Shown here: one piece after another, positions 47,635 through 60,881 of the stretch | Layout of the letters: the number at the start of each line of letters is the position of its first letter | How positions within the stretch are numbered: the first letter of the stretch is position 1 | Assembly (NCBI GenBank): GCA_024138025.1 | Contig: JAMXBD010001199.1 | Location: forward strand, 62,001 to 126,000 | Source: Combretum micranthum | Taxonomy: Eukaryota; Streptophyta; Magnoliopsida; Myrtales; Combretaceae | Reading direction: 5' to 3' | Length of the DNA stretch: 64,000 bases | Position numbers and translations under genes: made by a program | Notes under the pieces: generated by a model | What the model was told of the DNA's origin: nothing | What the model saw: the letters and a program-made list of their open reading frames with translations, nothing else | Database searches by the model: none

Positions 47635-50600
47635 ATGGAGAAGGGTTTCAACATCTATATGTTTTGGTTCTTGAATCACTTTTCTCTCAATTCGTTCTAC
47701 AGAGCAACTGCAATCCTCCCAAGCACAAACACTTTTAAGAATTCAAAAGCTTTTAGGCTATCCTGCTGTTTTAAGCAGCTGGAATGCTGACACTGATTTC
47801 TGCAATATCGATTCCAACTCATCCCTCACTGTTGTGTGCTATGAAGACAGCATAACCCAACTGCATATCATTGGAGAAAATGGGACTCCTCCACTGCCAC
47901 AAAACTTCTCTATGGATTCTTTTATAACTACTCTTGTTCGAGTTCCTAACTTGAAGGTTCTCACATTGGCTTCTCTTGGTTTGTGGGGTCAATTACCTGG
48001 TAAAATATCCCGCTTATCGTCCCTTGAAATTTTCAATTTAAGTTCAAATTACATAAATGGTCCAATTCCCAAACAGCTTTCTTCACTAAAGAGCCTCCAA
48101 ACACTCATTCTTGACAGCAACATGTTTGCTGGTCACCTACCGGATTGGCTTGGCTCATTCCCTCTATTGACTGTTCTAAGATTGAGTCGCAATATGTTTA
48201 ATGGTTCCCTGCCTGATTCATTTAGCCGTTTAGAAAATCTTAGAGTTCTCAGCCTCTCTCATAACCACTTTCTTGGGGAAGTACCTGACTTGAGCAGTTT
48301 GACAAACCTGCAAGTCGTTGATCTTGAGGATAATTCTTTTGAAGGACAATTTCCTAAACTGGGAAATAGGTTAACCACTCTTATTCTCAGGAAGAACAGG
48401 TTCCGTTCTGCTGTACCTACAGAATTGAGCTCATATTATCAGCTTGAACATCTGGACTTATCATTCAATAGCTTTGTTGGACCTTTTCCTCAGTTCTTGT
48501 TAGCTCTCCCTTCCATTGTCTACATAGACATTGCAAAAAACAAGTTCACAGGAATGCTTTCAGAAAATCAATCTTGCAATGATGATTTGACATTTGTAGA
48601 CTTGTCCACAAATCTTTTAACTGGTAGCTTGCCAGGTTGTTTATCCGATTCTAGAAAGAGAGATGTTTCATACGCTAATAATTGTTTAGCCACCACTAAT
48701 GATCAAAGTCAACATCCAATTTCATTCTGTCGAAATGAGGCTTTAGCCGTTGGGATCATACCTAGCCAAAAAGGGCAAAAAAAAGCTTCTAAAACAGTTA
48801 TTGCCTTCGGCATTGGTGGAGGGATTATTGGAGGCATTGCACTTGTTGGACTGATCTACTTGATTGTAAGAAGAAATAATGCAAAGAGGACAAAAGGACC
48901 TCCTACCAGGCTTATAGCAGAAAATGCATCAGCTGGATACACCTCTAAGCTGCTCACTGATGCAAGTAAGCATTTTCTCCCTTCTTCTTCTTCTCCTCTC
49001 TAATAATTGCCTATACAGCATATAAATACAAGGATGTATTCTTGTGATCTGTTCAAAAGATGTTACCTATATCATCAGTAAGATAATTGATGTTCAAGAA
49101 AGACTGACATTCTTTGGTAGTTTGCACAGAGACTTTCCCTTCCCGTAAGAAGCACATGCTTGCTAGGGGAAAATTGTCTTGGTGCAAATTCAATTCTGTT
49201 TTATCAAGTCATATTTAATATGCATAAGTTTGGCTGAGAAGAGGATAGGTATGTTGCGGCTTTTGTGTTTTGAACAAGCTTATCAAGCTTTAAATATAAT
49301 AATATTGATTGACCTGCCTTTCCAAGCTGCGATTAATATTTTGTCTATATCAAGAAAATCAGATATTGCAATCTATTCCAATCTTTCTGTATTAATATAT
49401 GATTATGATAGAGCCTGACACTTCCTTGAATTTAGTTTGATGCGCATTAACTTTGAACCTCTTTCAAAAAGAGACTATCTTAAAGAATGATCTCAAGAAA
49501 ATGGACTTCTAATCAATGAAGGATTTTTCTTTCTTATAAATTTGTAACGAGTCAAACAATTGTTTCCTTTTCAAATCTGAAGGGTATATATCTCAGACAA
49601 TGAAGCTGGGAGCACTCGGCCTTCCAGCTTATAGGACCTTCTCTCTGGAGGAGATTGAGGAGGCTACAAGTAACTTTGACTCATCTGCTTTTATGGGTGA
49701 AGGTTCTCATGGTCAGGTAAATAAATTAATTTAAGGGCTTCTTGGGTCCATTGGTTTGATGTTGTTTTGAGTGTCACTTTTTCCAATGGTTTGAAACCGG
49801 GTGTATGGCCTGAAAAGATAATATAAAGATAAAATGGAAGATACACACGTTAGACATAGAAATGATATAGATAAAAAATAAATGAGATAGAGATCAGATA
49901 TAGATTACATATAGGATAAAAGTATATGAAACATAGCCTAAATTATCTAGCAGCGATAGCACTGATCCGCATAGTATAATTTCATCTAATCTCGCATTTG
50001 ATAACTTGTGATTAAATTTACCTTTTGTTCATATATTAGCAGCAATTTTTCTTACATTAGCTTAGTTTTCGAGATCATGTATTTGGAGATACTTTATTGC
50101 CATAAATACTACTTCGTAAAATGGATACTACATATTTTCCAAGGAGTTAAAAACTCTTTAACACGTTTAATTTTTAAATATGCAAACTTCATTTCATTGC
50201 ATCATTATTATCTCAGATGTACAGAGGTCAGTTGAAGAATGGCTCCATGGTTGCCATCAGGTGCGTGAAGATGAAGAAAAGCCATAGCATTAATAGCTTC
50301 ATGCACCACATAGAGCTAATCTCCAAACTCAGGCACCATCATGTTGTCAGCGCTCTTGGACACTGCTTTGAATGTTATTGGGATGATTCAAGTGTCAGCA
50401 GACTTTTCCTTGTCTTTGAATATGTACCAAATGGCAATCTAAGAAGCTGGATCTCTGGTAAATTTGTTTTGTCAAATTTGCCATTACCAAATTATTTATT
50501 CCTTCTCATACTCCTTTTCTCATGACAAAATTTATTAAATTTCATGCTTCTTAATTTAGGTTATGATATCATATTCATTGTCTGTTTGGAGGGTCAATTA

Positions 50601-51832
50601 TTTGTTGTGTTTTATAGGACAACATTCAAGGCAACAGCTTTCTTGGGCACAAAGGATAACTGTGGCAATAGGTGTTGCTAGAGGAATTCAGTTCCTGCAC
50701 ACAGGTATCGTGCCAGGGTTGTATTCAAATAAATTCAAAATAACGGATGTTCTAATGGATCAGAACCTCGTCGCAAAATTGAGCAGTTATAACCTTCCAC
50801 TTTTATCAGAGGAGTTGGGGAAGGTAAAATGAAGGATAACAACCTGTCATGTTAGTTATTTGTCTCTTTGTCATAGTGTTTCTTTTATCCTCTTAACTTA
50901 GCTTAACATGCAGGATGGCAGCAAGTTTTCTACTGGTGGATCTAAGGATACTACTTTTAGGTTTGTTTTGAAAATTTTAGACCCCTCACATAACTTTCTC
51001 ACATGAATATGCCATTTCATGTCTCTTCAGAGGCAAATTGCTGCAACTAGAAGAAAAATATGCTCAGATTATTGTGCACCTTTCTGCAGTTAATTTTAAA
51101 ATTTGTATCTATATAGGACCAGAACTGATGATAAGAGTGACATCTATGATTTTGGTGCAATACTGCTGGAAATCATAGTGGGAAGACCATTCAACTCAAA
51201 GACGGAAATCAATGCTGCAAAGGATCAGGTAGGAGGAAATTTTGAGTTTAACGATCTCATTTTCCATGATAGTGTCCTCAAAAGTGTAATCTTTATCTTG
51301 CATATTAAAATTTGGCTTTGGGTGCCTCTGACTGAAGCACTAATTAAGGGTCACACTTCATATCGATTATACAATTTAAAAATACAGAGAAACAGGAAAA
51401 GATTTTTTATTTGGCATTTTAACATGTGCCTGGGCACCCAATTAATATTTTTGTCATGATTTTGGTCCTAATGAAGGAGTTTTATGTGCATAATTCCCTG
51501 CTTCTTTCTTTCTGTTTGCTTCAATTGAATCCTAACTCTCAAATGTTCTGCAGTTACGATCTAGTGTTGGATCTACTAATTCTCGAAGAAGCATCCTCGA
51601 TCCTGCAGTTCAAAGGAGCTGTTCAGGTGAATCCTTAAAGACATTGATGGAGATATGTACCAGATGTTTACAAGACAACCCAGAGGACAGGCCTTCTATT
51701 GAAGATGTACTGTGGAACCTGCAGTTTGCAGCGCAAGTTCAGGATGCTTGGCGTGGAGACTCCCTTAGCAGTGAAGGTTCTCCTGGATCGCCTTCTTCTC
51801 AACTCCCACACTTAGATCTCACCGTTCAATAA
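47635..51832 (+). CDS. Inactive LRR receptor-like protein kinase (At3g03770-type), seven coding exons
   Basis: A plasma-membrane receptor-like pseudokinase. Coding exons: 47,635-48,965, 49,583-49,716, 50,217-50,457, 50,618-50,823, 50,914-50,960, 51,117-51,228, 51,554-51,832. All introns are GT-AG and phases agree. Domains: N-terminal segment LQSSQAQTLLRIQKLLGYP; about nine LRRs at 47,940-48,660; transmembrane helix near 48,790-48,870 followed by RRNN; then the kinase-like domain from exon 2 (RTFSLEEIEEATSNF). The loop reads GEGSHGQ, the VAIK position reads VAIR, the HRD/N region reads KFKITDVLMD and the DFG position reads SYN, so catalysis is not expected; KSDIYDFGAILLE and RPSIEDVLW are kept. 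Total is about 780 residues, the usual size. Oddity: ATG 47,635 (good context) opens a hydrophobic signal-like segment, but an in-frame TGA at 47,672 and a one-base offset separate it from the LRR frame. Without a correction, the first in-frame Met is at 47,834 and the signal peptide is lost. Confidence 0.93.
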
Positions 51833-53681
51833 GGTTTTACAATTAATTTCTTGCTCCATCTATTATATCTAGAAGAAAAAATTCCAAGTATGATCTTTTG
51901 TTTGTTCACTTGATCACTTCATGCGCACTCTATCTTTAAACTAGAGTAGACCCAAGAAATCTTAAAAAAAGTGCTTTTAGATCTTCATCTCCGTATTATT
52001 GTTGAAAACAAACCAACCCCAAAAGAAAAAAGTAAAAATGAAATGGGTTTAATTATTTAAATTATTTCATTCATGGAGAAAACATGAAATTGGGTTTAAA
52101 CTAAAGATAGAGATCTAAGAATATGTAATGAAATTTGGCAAATGGATAAATTTCTGAAATTTTCATGAAAATCCTCCTAAAGATGCAAGTTCAGCTTATG
52201 TTTATTTTCTTATGAACTACTTCTTTGAAGTATTGTTTATGTTCTCTGTTATCGGATAGAAATGACACATTCCTTTATTGTGGCAGAAGCGTTTGTGCTT
52301 TTTCCCTTTGTGAAGTAGTTGGCCTAGCAAAGCCAAACAGCCTTGTTTGCAAAGATTTGCTACTTCATAGAGAAATGGAACAGAAGCAACCACATGCCAT
52401 GAAATATTTTCGCTTGGTAGTTCAATTTTCTAGGAATGAAAGTATTTGTTAAATTTTTACTCTTTCCAATGTTTTTATGTTGTTTTTGTATATTTAATGA
52501 ACTCTACAAATATTATGCAATTTGTATATATTCCAACACTACAAAACGTATGGATAATATGACAGAAGGTATTTTTCAATTTTTACTCTAGCTATGGTTA
52601 CGTACTGTCATATGTTGCCTAAGCCAGCCAACTCTTTTTTTTAATTTATTATTTTGTTTATCAATAAATTAGAAAACAAAAAAAATTAATTTATTATAAA
52701 ATTTTAAACTCTAAATGAAAATTAGGCCTAAAAATATTAGCCTTTTAAGTCATTTTCACATTATACACAAGCAAATGTCATTTGAGTTTAATATAGAATA
52801 GGGTTAATGACCTGTTTGGTATTTGAACTTTTTGAAAAAGAGCAGTTATTTGTCTACTCTTTAAAAAGTTCAATTTAATATCTAAACCAACTTTTCATGG
52901 ACACATACCAAACTCGAGCTAATGCCGTTTACATCCGTCAATGACGTGGCAAAAACACCCACTCCATGCCATACATGTGCCATTTAATATGTAAAAAAAA
53001 AAAAAAAAAAAAAGATAATATTTGTTCCACAATCACCTTCCAACCCCTCCTCCTCTCGCTACCGTGTCCTCCTCACCATCTTCCACTCCGTCTCTCTTTC
53101 CTCTACCGCTCTCTTCATATCCCTCCATACATTTCTCTTCCTTTACCGTAAGGACCACTATCACAATGCTTTCTCTTCTTGCTCTTCTCCTCTAAAAGCT
53201 CCACAAACCACCATCACCAAGACTACTCGTCTCCCCTTCCCCCTTCCCCCTGATATCACCACATCGATCTTCAATACACAAAGTTCCAAAGCTGAACTAG
53301 CTTTATCCTCTACCTTGACATATTTTCATCTCAAAATTCTAGAATGCTAAAGAAGAGGAGGGAGAAGAAGAGGATCTTCAATTCACGTAGAGAGTTTGTT
53401 AATTTGGTTGGTGCAGGAGAAGCAGGCTCATGGGGGAGTAGAAGCTTCAATTCTTGGAAAACTTCATACATATATTCAAATTCAACATCGTCATTGAGGA
53501 GTTCAATATCAAACACTATCTCTCCTCCTCTAGATTTGATTCCTTAAACCTTGAAATCGAGTTCTCCAAATACAATTATCAAATTCTCGACTCCATCCCA
53601 GCTTTCGCAGCCCAATACTCCTTTACTACTGATATGTGCATAGAATACGAAGCTGAAGTTTTGAAATTTATAATAAGATAA
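51833..53681 (+). other. 3' flank of the kinase gene; simple repeats and an unassigned block
   Basis: The 3' UTR begins at 51,833; no poly(A) site is asserted. At 52,826-52,870 GAACTTTTTGAAAAAGAG and CTCTTTAAAAAGTTC form a hairpin inside text (TTTGGTATTTGAAC) typical of dispersed plant repeats. A poly(A) tract lies at 52,993-53,013. A C/T-rich block at 53,030-53,240 and mixed ORFs at 53,330-53,690 resemble a fragment of an element or captured gene, but I cannot name a family. Confidence 0.45.
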
Positions 53682-53885
53682 TGTGTTCAGTTCAACTTCA
53701 ATCACAGTTCCACTTAAGGCAAGCGCACTTACTAAAGTAGTATAGAAAACATTATGTCGTATTCCTTGGGAATTATTCGTATCTATCATACGTACTCTTA
53801 ATCTATTATCCAGCCAAGAAGAATTCAGCAAAACATGATACAAATTCACAAAATGAGCCAATATTTATAGGTCTAAAACCACTTT
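53682..53885 (-). mobile_element. U5 end of LTR J (family A/C style), split by elements E and D
   Basis: It carries the U5 box GGCAAGCGCACTTACTAAAG near 53,715 and GTCGTATTCCTTGGGAATT near 53,757, oriented to the minus strand. The same LTR appears to resume at 59,265-59,454 (AATAATCTAGATCTTG, TTTTCATGTGATTTC, comparable to A0 at 4,220-4,260) after element E, and is then cut again by element D. The rest would lie beyond the window. Confidence 0.6.
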
Positions 53886-55049
53886 TGTAGAAATTAAGTA
53901 ACACCTAATGAATATAGATTAAGCACTAAAAAATATTTTCTTTTAAGCTCAAAGACAAATTCAAGCACAACAACAACAATAATAAATAAAGAGATAAGGA
54001 AAGGAAAGTTTGCACCGCGATTTTAATGTGGAGTTTGGTCTATCCATTAGTCTCAACGATCCATAACAATTGCCTCCTTTAATGGAGGACTTCACCACTT
54101 TATTCACACTAAGTATTTGCCTCAAAAGAGGACTTCAACACATCAACAACACAAATGCTTGAGTTGAGTCTTTACAAACTTGAACACACTAGACTCAACT
54201 TAAGATTTCACCAAATTACTCATAACTCTCTTAATGTAGTGCTTAATAAAAGATAGCAATTACAAAGTAACTAGCACTACACTTGGCTCTCACTTACAAA
54301 GTATCACAATTTACAATTAATTCTTGTAAAGAGTGTTTACAAGGAGATGTATGTAATAAATAAACTCTAGGACTTCTCTACAAGAGTCCAAAAACTTTTA
54401 TTTATAAGATCTTTAAGCCTCCTAGCCGATACTCACAAAATATAATTCCAACGGTCGAGTAAGAGAGGCTCCAACAGCTATTTTTCTATCAATTACCGTA
54501 TGGGCAATATCTGCAAAATAGAGTAGCAAACCAGCTTCCGTCTGGATGCCATATATTAACGTCCGACCGGTATGTTGCACTGATTGATTTTCAGCCTCGA
54601 TATTGTTTCATATTTTGATCATAACTTTCTCATCCGGACTCCAATTGAGGTAATTCAAGATGCTGCAAAAAGCTTAAACAGAGAACTACAACTTTCATGT
54701 TTTAAGATTTAACAAATTCTAAACAAAAAAAGATCTAAAAAGTATTTGAATCAGTATATAGCAAACATAAATAAAAACAAAGGAAAACAAGTTCAAACAT
54801 ATCCAAAACAAATTGAACACTTTTTTACTAATTAAGTGTAACTTAAATATGATCAAATGATTAATTATGCATTTCATTTCCTCATCAAAAACACACTTTG
54901 AACACCGTATGTTCAACAATCTCTCTCTTTTTTATGGGATAATCATGCATAATTAACTTTCCATCTTAAGCATCCATGTTATAAAATAATTTTTGCAAAT
55001 AAGTCTAAAAAATTGATGCTTAACTAAAGGAAATTCCAAGTTACACTTA

Positions 55050-55521
55050 CGGCCCGTTTATTTGGAGGTAATAGAGGAGGAATAGAATTTCTATTGCTGG
55101 AATACCTCTTTACTTTTTACTTGTTTACTTGCATTAAATGAGCAGTAATAAATATTCCCATGCACTTTTTATTCCTTCTATAGAGGGAATAAAAAGTTCC
55201 ATCTAACAGGTGGAACTTTTTATTCCTTTTCTATTCCCACTCCAGAAGCAATAAAAAATTAAATACCCTGTCCAAATTACCCTTAATTAAATGCTAGAAT
55301 TAATAGCACAATAAGGGCATAATGGTATTTTTAGCTTTATTAGCAGTTTAATGCTAGAATTAATAAGTTGAAGTAAACAATAGAATGTGTATTCCCCGTA
55401 ATAAAACTTTAGACAAAGTAAACATAGAAATAAACATTCCTACTCTATTACTGGTAATATCATTCCCAAGGAATAACTTTTCTATTCCTTGCCTGTTTCC
55501 AAAGTTGAAGTAAACGGGCCG
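55050..55521. mobile_element. PIF/Harbinger-type MITE, 472 bp, inside element E
   Basis: Terminal inverted repeat CGGCCCGTTTA(T/C)TT is present at both ends (55,050 and 55,521). TTA flanks each side (55,047-55,049 and 55,522-55,524), the 3-bp duplication of PIF/Harbinger elements. Extended inverted similarity includes AATAGAGGAGGAATAGAA versus AATAGAGTAGGAATG. A central hairpin at about 55,177-55,225 (AATAAAAAGTTCCA...TGGAACTTTTTATT) adds secondary structure. No transposase. Confidence 0.9.
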
Positions 55522-56459
55522 TTAGTTTCCAAATATGTCACACATATACACACTAAAACATGTTAATTGTGCACATATTTCTCCCCCTATAGACTCATCA
55601 AAAAGGCAAACTCAAAACATACCAAACAAGGAGAGATACACAAGTAACATGCAAGTTCTAAAATATATTTTAGACATGTTTGAGTAGTTTAAAGCCATGT
55701 AGCATTACAAACTACAAGTTTATGCAAGTATCAAAAATTGCATGATATATTTCTCAAGAGTGCGCAAATTTGTCTATAAAGCTTCTCAAACATTTCAATC
55801 ACTTAAACAAGTCTAGAAAGCAACATTGATCATATCTAAATATTTTTTATGCATCAAAATCATGAAAAATCATTTTCATGCATTCAAAGCCCAATTTTAG
55901 CACAAATTGAGTTCAAATCATACATAAAATCAATACATCATCAAAGATTCATGATTAAGCACATCATATACTTCATGCAAGTTTAAAAAGGTATATCAAG
56001 CATGTTGGAACTAAACAAACCCACATGAATTCACACATTGCAAATTTATGCACATTTTAGTCATCAAAAGCATGATTTTTCCTTATATATGTGCACAAAT
56101 TTGTCCAAAAGCACCTTCATTCAAATTTGAACCTACATGCAAGTTTGTTTAGGTCCATTAAGCATGACAAAACATGATTTGGGCATCAAAAGTGTGAAGG
56201 TTCATTTTGTGCATTCCAAACTCAATTTTAGCTCATTTTTAGCCTAAAGTATACACAAAAACTTCTCAACATAAAAAAATTGCACACTCAAGCACATCAA
56301 CACATTATATGCATAAACATCAAGGGTACAAACCATTAAACTCAAGCAAAATGAGATTATGCCTTGTTTTTGCCCTTGAAGCCTCTTTGGGTACCTACAT
56401 AAAGCATATTGATCTCTTTGATACCTATTTTTGCTTAGGTTCTTTTTGGTTAGTCAAAA

Positions 56460-57960
56460 CAAGAATTTCCCTTCTTGACACCCAAACAAACTTGCTTGTG
56501 TGAACCAAAAAGCTTTTCTTATTGCACAATTGTGTGCAATATGATCAAGTTTGCCACAATAGTTACAAGTACCATAAGTTGCTCTTACAAATCGAGTCAT
56601 ATGATTCTTGCAACTATTATTCCTATCATAGCCAATTCAATATTTGTTAAAATCAACTTTTTGCTTTCCAAGGAGAGTACTTAAATTATTTTCTCCCTTG
56701 GTGAATTTGGCTATAATAGCATTTGCATCACTTAAGCTAGCCTTCAACCGTTCATTTTCAATTTTTAAATCATCTAGCTCTTTTAGAATTTCCTCATTAC
56801 TACTACTAGCACATACAATATTATCATCACCATTCAAATTTTTAACTTCAAGATCAAGTAAATCATTTTCAATTTTCAATTTTTCATTTATTTTACTCAA
56901 CTCATCATTCTTTCCTTTTAACTTCTTATTTTTATCATTCAATTTAGCATTATCTAATTTCGAAAATTCAATTTCTTCAGGCAACTTTTTTATTTTCAAT
57001 TTTAATTTCTTCATACTCATTTTTAAAAATATCCATTTCATCTCCTACTTTCTTCATTAGTGATTTAAGCATGTTATTTTTCCTTTTCATCTTCACTAGC
57101 TCATGACATGCTTTATCATACATGTCAACTATCTCTTCATAAGGAACATGTGAGGAGTTTGAACACATTCAATGGCCATTAAGCATACATCTTCATCCGA
57201 GTTGGATAAGTCTTCATCGCTCCAATTGGCCATGTATGCTTTCTTCTTCCCTCCTTTGCTTCCTTTTCTTGCATTTGGGCAATATTGTTGAACATGTCCC
57301 AATTGATTGCATTTGAAGCATGTGGTAGTCTTCTTCTTTTATTTTGAGGAGTCATAATCATCCTTCTTTATCATCTTGTTCACCTTCAAGAACATCGTGA
57401 ACTTCTTTGTAAGCTTGTCTAACTCCTCATCATCCTCCTCACTCTCTTCCTCCTCTTCACTAGAGCTTATATTAGAGGCTTTTAGCACAACTTCCTTCTT
57501 GGTTGACTCATCTCTATGCTTTTTGATCATTTCATGAGTTTTGAGGGTTCCAAGAAGTTCTTCCTTACTCATTTTGCTCAAATCATGTGCCACTTCATTG
57601 GCAGTCCTCTTCGTCTCTCATTCTCTTGGCAAGGACCTAAGAAGTTTGGAGTTAATTTCCAAGTTATTATATGTCTTGCCAAGAACAGACAATTGATTTA
57701 TAATATTTATGAATCTATTATATATTTCATCAATAGATTCATTAGCCTTCATTTTAAAATTTTCAAATTCTCCACATAAGAGGTTAATTTTTGTATATTT
57801 CATTCTAGTAGAGCCTTCATAAGTACTTTCTAAATTATCCCAAATTTCTTTAGCTAAATTACAAGTACAAATTCTATTAAAAGCACTTTCATTTAAACCA
57901 CAATATAATATATTCATAGCAACTTCATTTAATTGAACTTTCTATTTTTCGATCTTAGTA
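56460..57960 (-). pseudogene. Copia gag remnant of element E
   Basis: The structural precursor of a SIRE-like copia element, reading right to left. A UBN2-type core (e.g. EIWDNLESTYEG, FKMKANESIDEIYNRF) spans 57,917-57,618, followed by the KMSKEELLGTLKTHEM segment and an acidic serine-rich stretch near 57,430-57,480. The first zinc knuckle, CFKCNQLGHVQQYC, is at about 57,280-57,325. A long charged coiled-coil region spans about 57,160-56,640 (KLKGKNDELSKINEKLKIEN). The second knuckle, CNYCGKLDHIAHNC, is near 56,530-56,575. One frame runs from 57,917 to the first knuckle except for in-frame stops near 57,616 and at 57,339. Frameshifts lie near 57,170 and near 57,010 in an A-run. The knuckle residues are all kept. 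Confidence 0.88.
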
Positions 57961-58187
57961 TAATTTGATTCGTTTTTACTTCAATAACTATGGGCCCATT
58001 CTCTATAACACCCCATAAGAAAATATGTTGAGCTTTTAAGAAAATCTTCATTCGACATCTCCAATATGCATAATTTGTTCTAGTTAAGTAGGTGGTCTAT
58101 TTATTGCTTATCATTCCATGAAACCTAAGGTGTTACTAGCCATGATCTTAAACTCTAGATGCGATTAAGCACTTATCCTAGAGTCCT

Positions 58188-58200
58188 AGCTCTGATACCA
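58188..58200 (-). other. Primer-binding site of element E (initiator tRNA-Met type)
   Basis: The minus strand reads TGGTATCAGAGCT right after the LTR end plus two bases. It is intact, unlike the decayed gag beside it. Confidence 0.9.
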
Positions 58201-60864
58201 ACTGTAGAAACTAAGCAACCCTAATAAATATAGATTAAGCACTAAAAAAGATTTCCTTTTAAGCTCAAAGACTAATTCAAGCACAACAACAACAATAATA
58301 AATAAAGAGATAGGGAAAGGAAAGTTTGCACCACGATTTTAATGTGGAGTTCAATCCACTCCTTAGTCTTCACGATCCATAATAATTACCTTCTTTAATG
58401 GACGACTCCATCACTTTATTCACACTAAATATATGCCTCAAAAGAGGACTTTAACAACAATAACACAAATGCTTGAGTTGAGTCTTTACAAACTTAAACA
58501 CACTAGACTTAACTCAAGACTTACTCACAATTCTCTTAATATAGTGCTTGATAAAGGATAGCAATTACAAAGAACTAGCACTACACTTGGCTCGCACTTA
58601 CAAAGTATCACAATTTACAATTAATTATGTAGAGAGTGTTTACAAGGAGATGTATGCAATAAATAAGCTCTAGGACTTCTCTACAAGACCCCAAACACTT
58701 GTATTTATAAGATCTTCAAGCCTCTTAGCCATTATTCATAAATACAGCTCCAACGGTCGAGTAAGAGAGGCTCTAGCAGCTATTTTTCTATTAGCTACCA
58801 TCTGGATGCTATCTGCAAAACAACGTAGCAAACCAGCTATCATCTGGACGCTATTTGCAAAACAGAGTAACAAATCAGCTACCGTTCGAACGCCATATAT
58901 TATTGTCTAACCGATATGTTACAGTACCCGATTTCCACCCTTGACACTGTTTCGTATTTTGGTCATAACTTTCTCATCCAGACTTAATTGAGATGATTCA
59001 AGATGCTACGGAAAGCTTAAAGAGAGATCTATAACTTTCATGTTTTAAGATTTAACAAATTCTAAACAAAACAAGTTCTAAAAAGTGTTTGAATCACGAT
59101 ATGACAGAAAACATAAATAAAAACAAAGCAAAACAAGTTCAAACATATCCAAAACAAATTGAACACTTGTTTTACTAATTAAGTGTAACTTAAATATGAT
59201 CAAGTGATTAATTGTGTATTTCATTTCCTTATCAAAATACACTTTGAACACCATATGTTCAACAACTTATATACATGCTCTAATGGTAAATTCCAAAGGA
59301 TAAGATTAAATACAAGGAAATAATCTAGATCTTGTTTCACCAAGTCCTTTTCATGTGATTTCTTAAAATACAAACTTAATAAGTTCTCTGTTAAGATATG
59401 TTAATTCCTCTCTTGAGTGTCATTAAATTTTAAATCTAGATGAAATAACTAGAATGATGTGGATTTTTTAATTGCAAACAATTAAACTAAATTAAAATCC
59501 TATTCCTACTATGTGACTAATTAATCCTAGACAAGGACACCTATCAATTTATAATACCGATGTAAGCACAGAGGTCGTTCCACTAGAACCTATAACTACT
59601 AGTACACATCCTAATTCTACTATTTAGCGGGTTTAATTCGAGTGACCTTAATATATCTAAGTAACTAATTAATTAATTAACCCTAGCAAAAGTAAGTGTC
59701 AATGCTTCTAAGAATATCATAGCGCAAAACTATCCTTAATCTTAATTCACACTAACCCTATTTCCAATTCCCTATAAAACATTCATTAATGTTTGTTTAT
59801 TTGAACTACAGGAACCCTAGATTCATCAATCTCTCTTTTAGGATAATTGAATGCTAACCTTATATGTATGGTGGAAATTTCTTTAATCATTATATTCATA
59901 CAAAATTGCATTAGAGTTCATGATTCCTCAAAAAAAAAAGTCTTTATGTAGAAAAATTCATACAATCTATGTCTAGACTTATATTCAAATTTCTCTATTC
60001 TTGCTAAATCTATATTATCAATCAATTCGTTGATTAAATCAACAAGAATCAAACAATGATCTAATACAATGCATATATTAAATCAAATGAATGAAGAAAA
60101 ACATGAATAGATTTAAGAAACATACCATTAACAAAAGCATTCAATCTCTACATTAGGGTTAGTATTTTCTCAAGATCTAGGGTTAAAAGATCTATTTTTT
60201 CCATAGAATAAGAAATACAATGATAGAAAAGGAAAAATAGTAAAGAGTCATGATTATAATCCTTAAAAATAAAGTCTTGTGATCTCTTATAAGCTCTAGC
60301 GTTTCTCCACTCTAAAACACTCATTTTTTCTTTAGGGTTCGCAAAAAAGGAAGAAGGATATGGAAAAGACGAGCTAAGGACACTATTTATAGTAAAGGGA
60401 TAAAGTCAATTCTATTGAGCATCCTACAGGGTCTGTGTTCGAAGTTTGTGTAGGATGTAAACTGGTGAAATTCATTAAATTTCAAGCTGCATGACAACGA
60501 ACACAACTTGTGTAGACAAGCCACATACTTTAAAAATCAACTTTGATCATTTTCCATCCTCTACATGAGAATCCTACACAGCTTATGTAGCTTCTCTGTG
60601 TACTTTGAAATTACTTGCTATTCAATTTTTGCCTCCTACACCAAGTTTTACACAGCTTGTGCATATGGTCATTTTCCATCGGCCTATTTCTTTATTAAAA
60701 TCTCCTTCCTTAACTCATCTTAAAGTCTTCATTAAGCTCAAAATCTTCCTTTATCCTTAAAATTGACATTTTAAAACCAAAGGTGTCCTCTTCTTTAATT
60801 TCACATAAGATCTATAATATAATATCAAAACAATATAGATAATTAAGGCTTTTGACACTTATCA

Positions 60865-60881
60865 AACTTCCCAACTTAACC
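60865..60881 (-). other. Polypurine tract region of element D
   Basis: The minus strand reads GGTTAAGTTGGGAAGTT immediately before the LTR start TGATAAG. Adjacency to the mapped 3' LTR edge supports the boundary. Confidence 0.65.

Larger units (their letters stand above)
53886..59264 (-). mobile_element. Ty1/copia element E (SIRE-like), complete ends but gag only
   Basis: The LTR pair is the 3' LTR 53,886-54,918 (1,033 bp) and the 5' LTR 58,203-59,264 (1,062 bp). Both start TGTTGAACATA on the minus strand and end TTTCTACA. Flanks are ACTTT (53,881-53,885) and ACTTA (59,265-59,269), 4 of 5 matching. The primer site next to the 5' LTR is complementary to initiator tRNA-Met (AGCTCTGATACCA on the plus strand, 58,188-58,200). 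Purine tracts lie beside the 3' LTR (rc of 54,919-54,935) and at rc of about 55,590 (AGGGGGAGAAATATG). The internal 3.28 kb holds a broken gag and then non-coding text; protease, integrase, RT and RNase H are absent. A MITE sits between the purine tract and the 3' LTR. Confidence 0.93.

Noticed and set aside
53331..53861. Possible small gene with ORFs on both strands after the kinase gene
   Set aside because: Frames conflict, no splice-consistent model and no recognised domain; more likely element debris.
56644..57060. Plus-strand ORF of 138 codons, Phe/Leu/Ser rich
   Set aside because: Antisense shadow of the Lys/Glu-rich gag coiled coil of element E.
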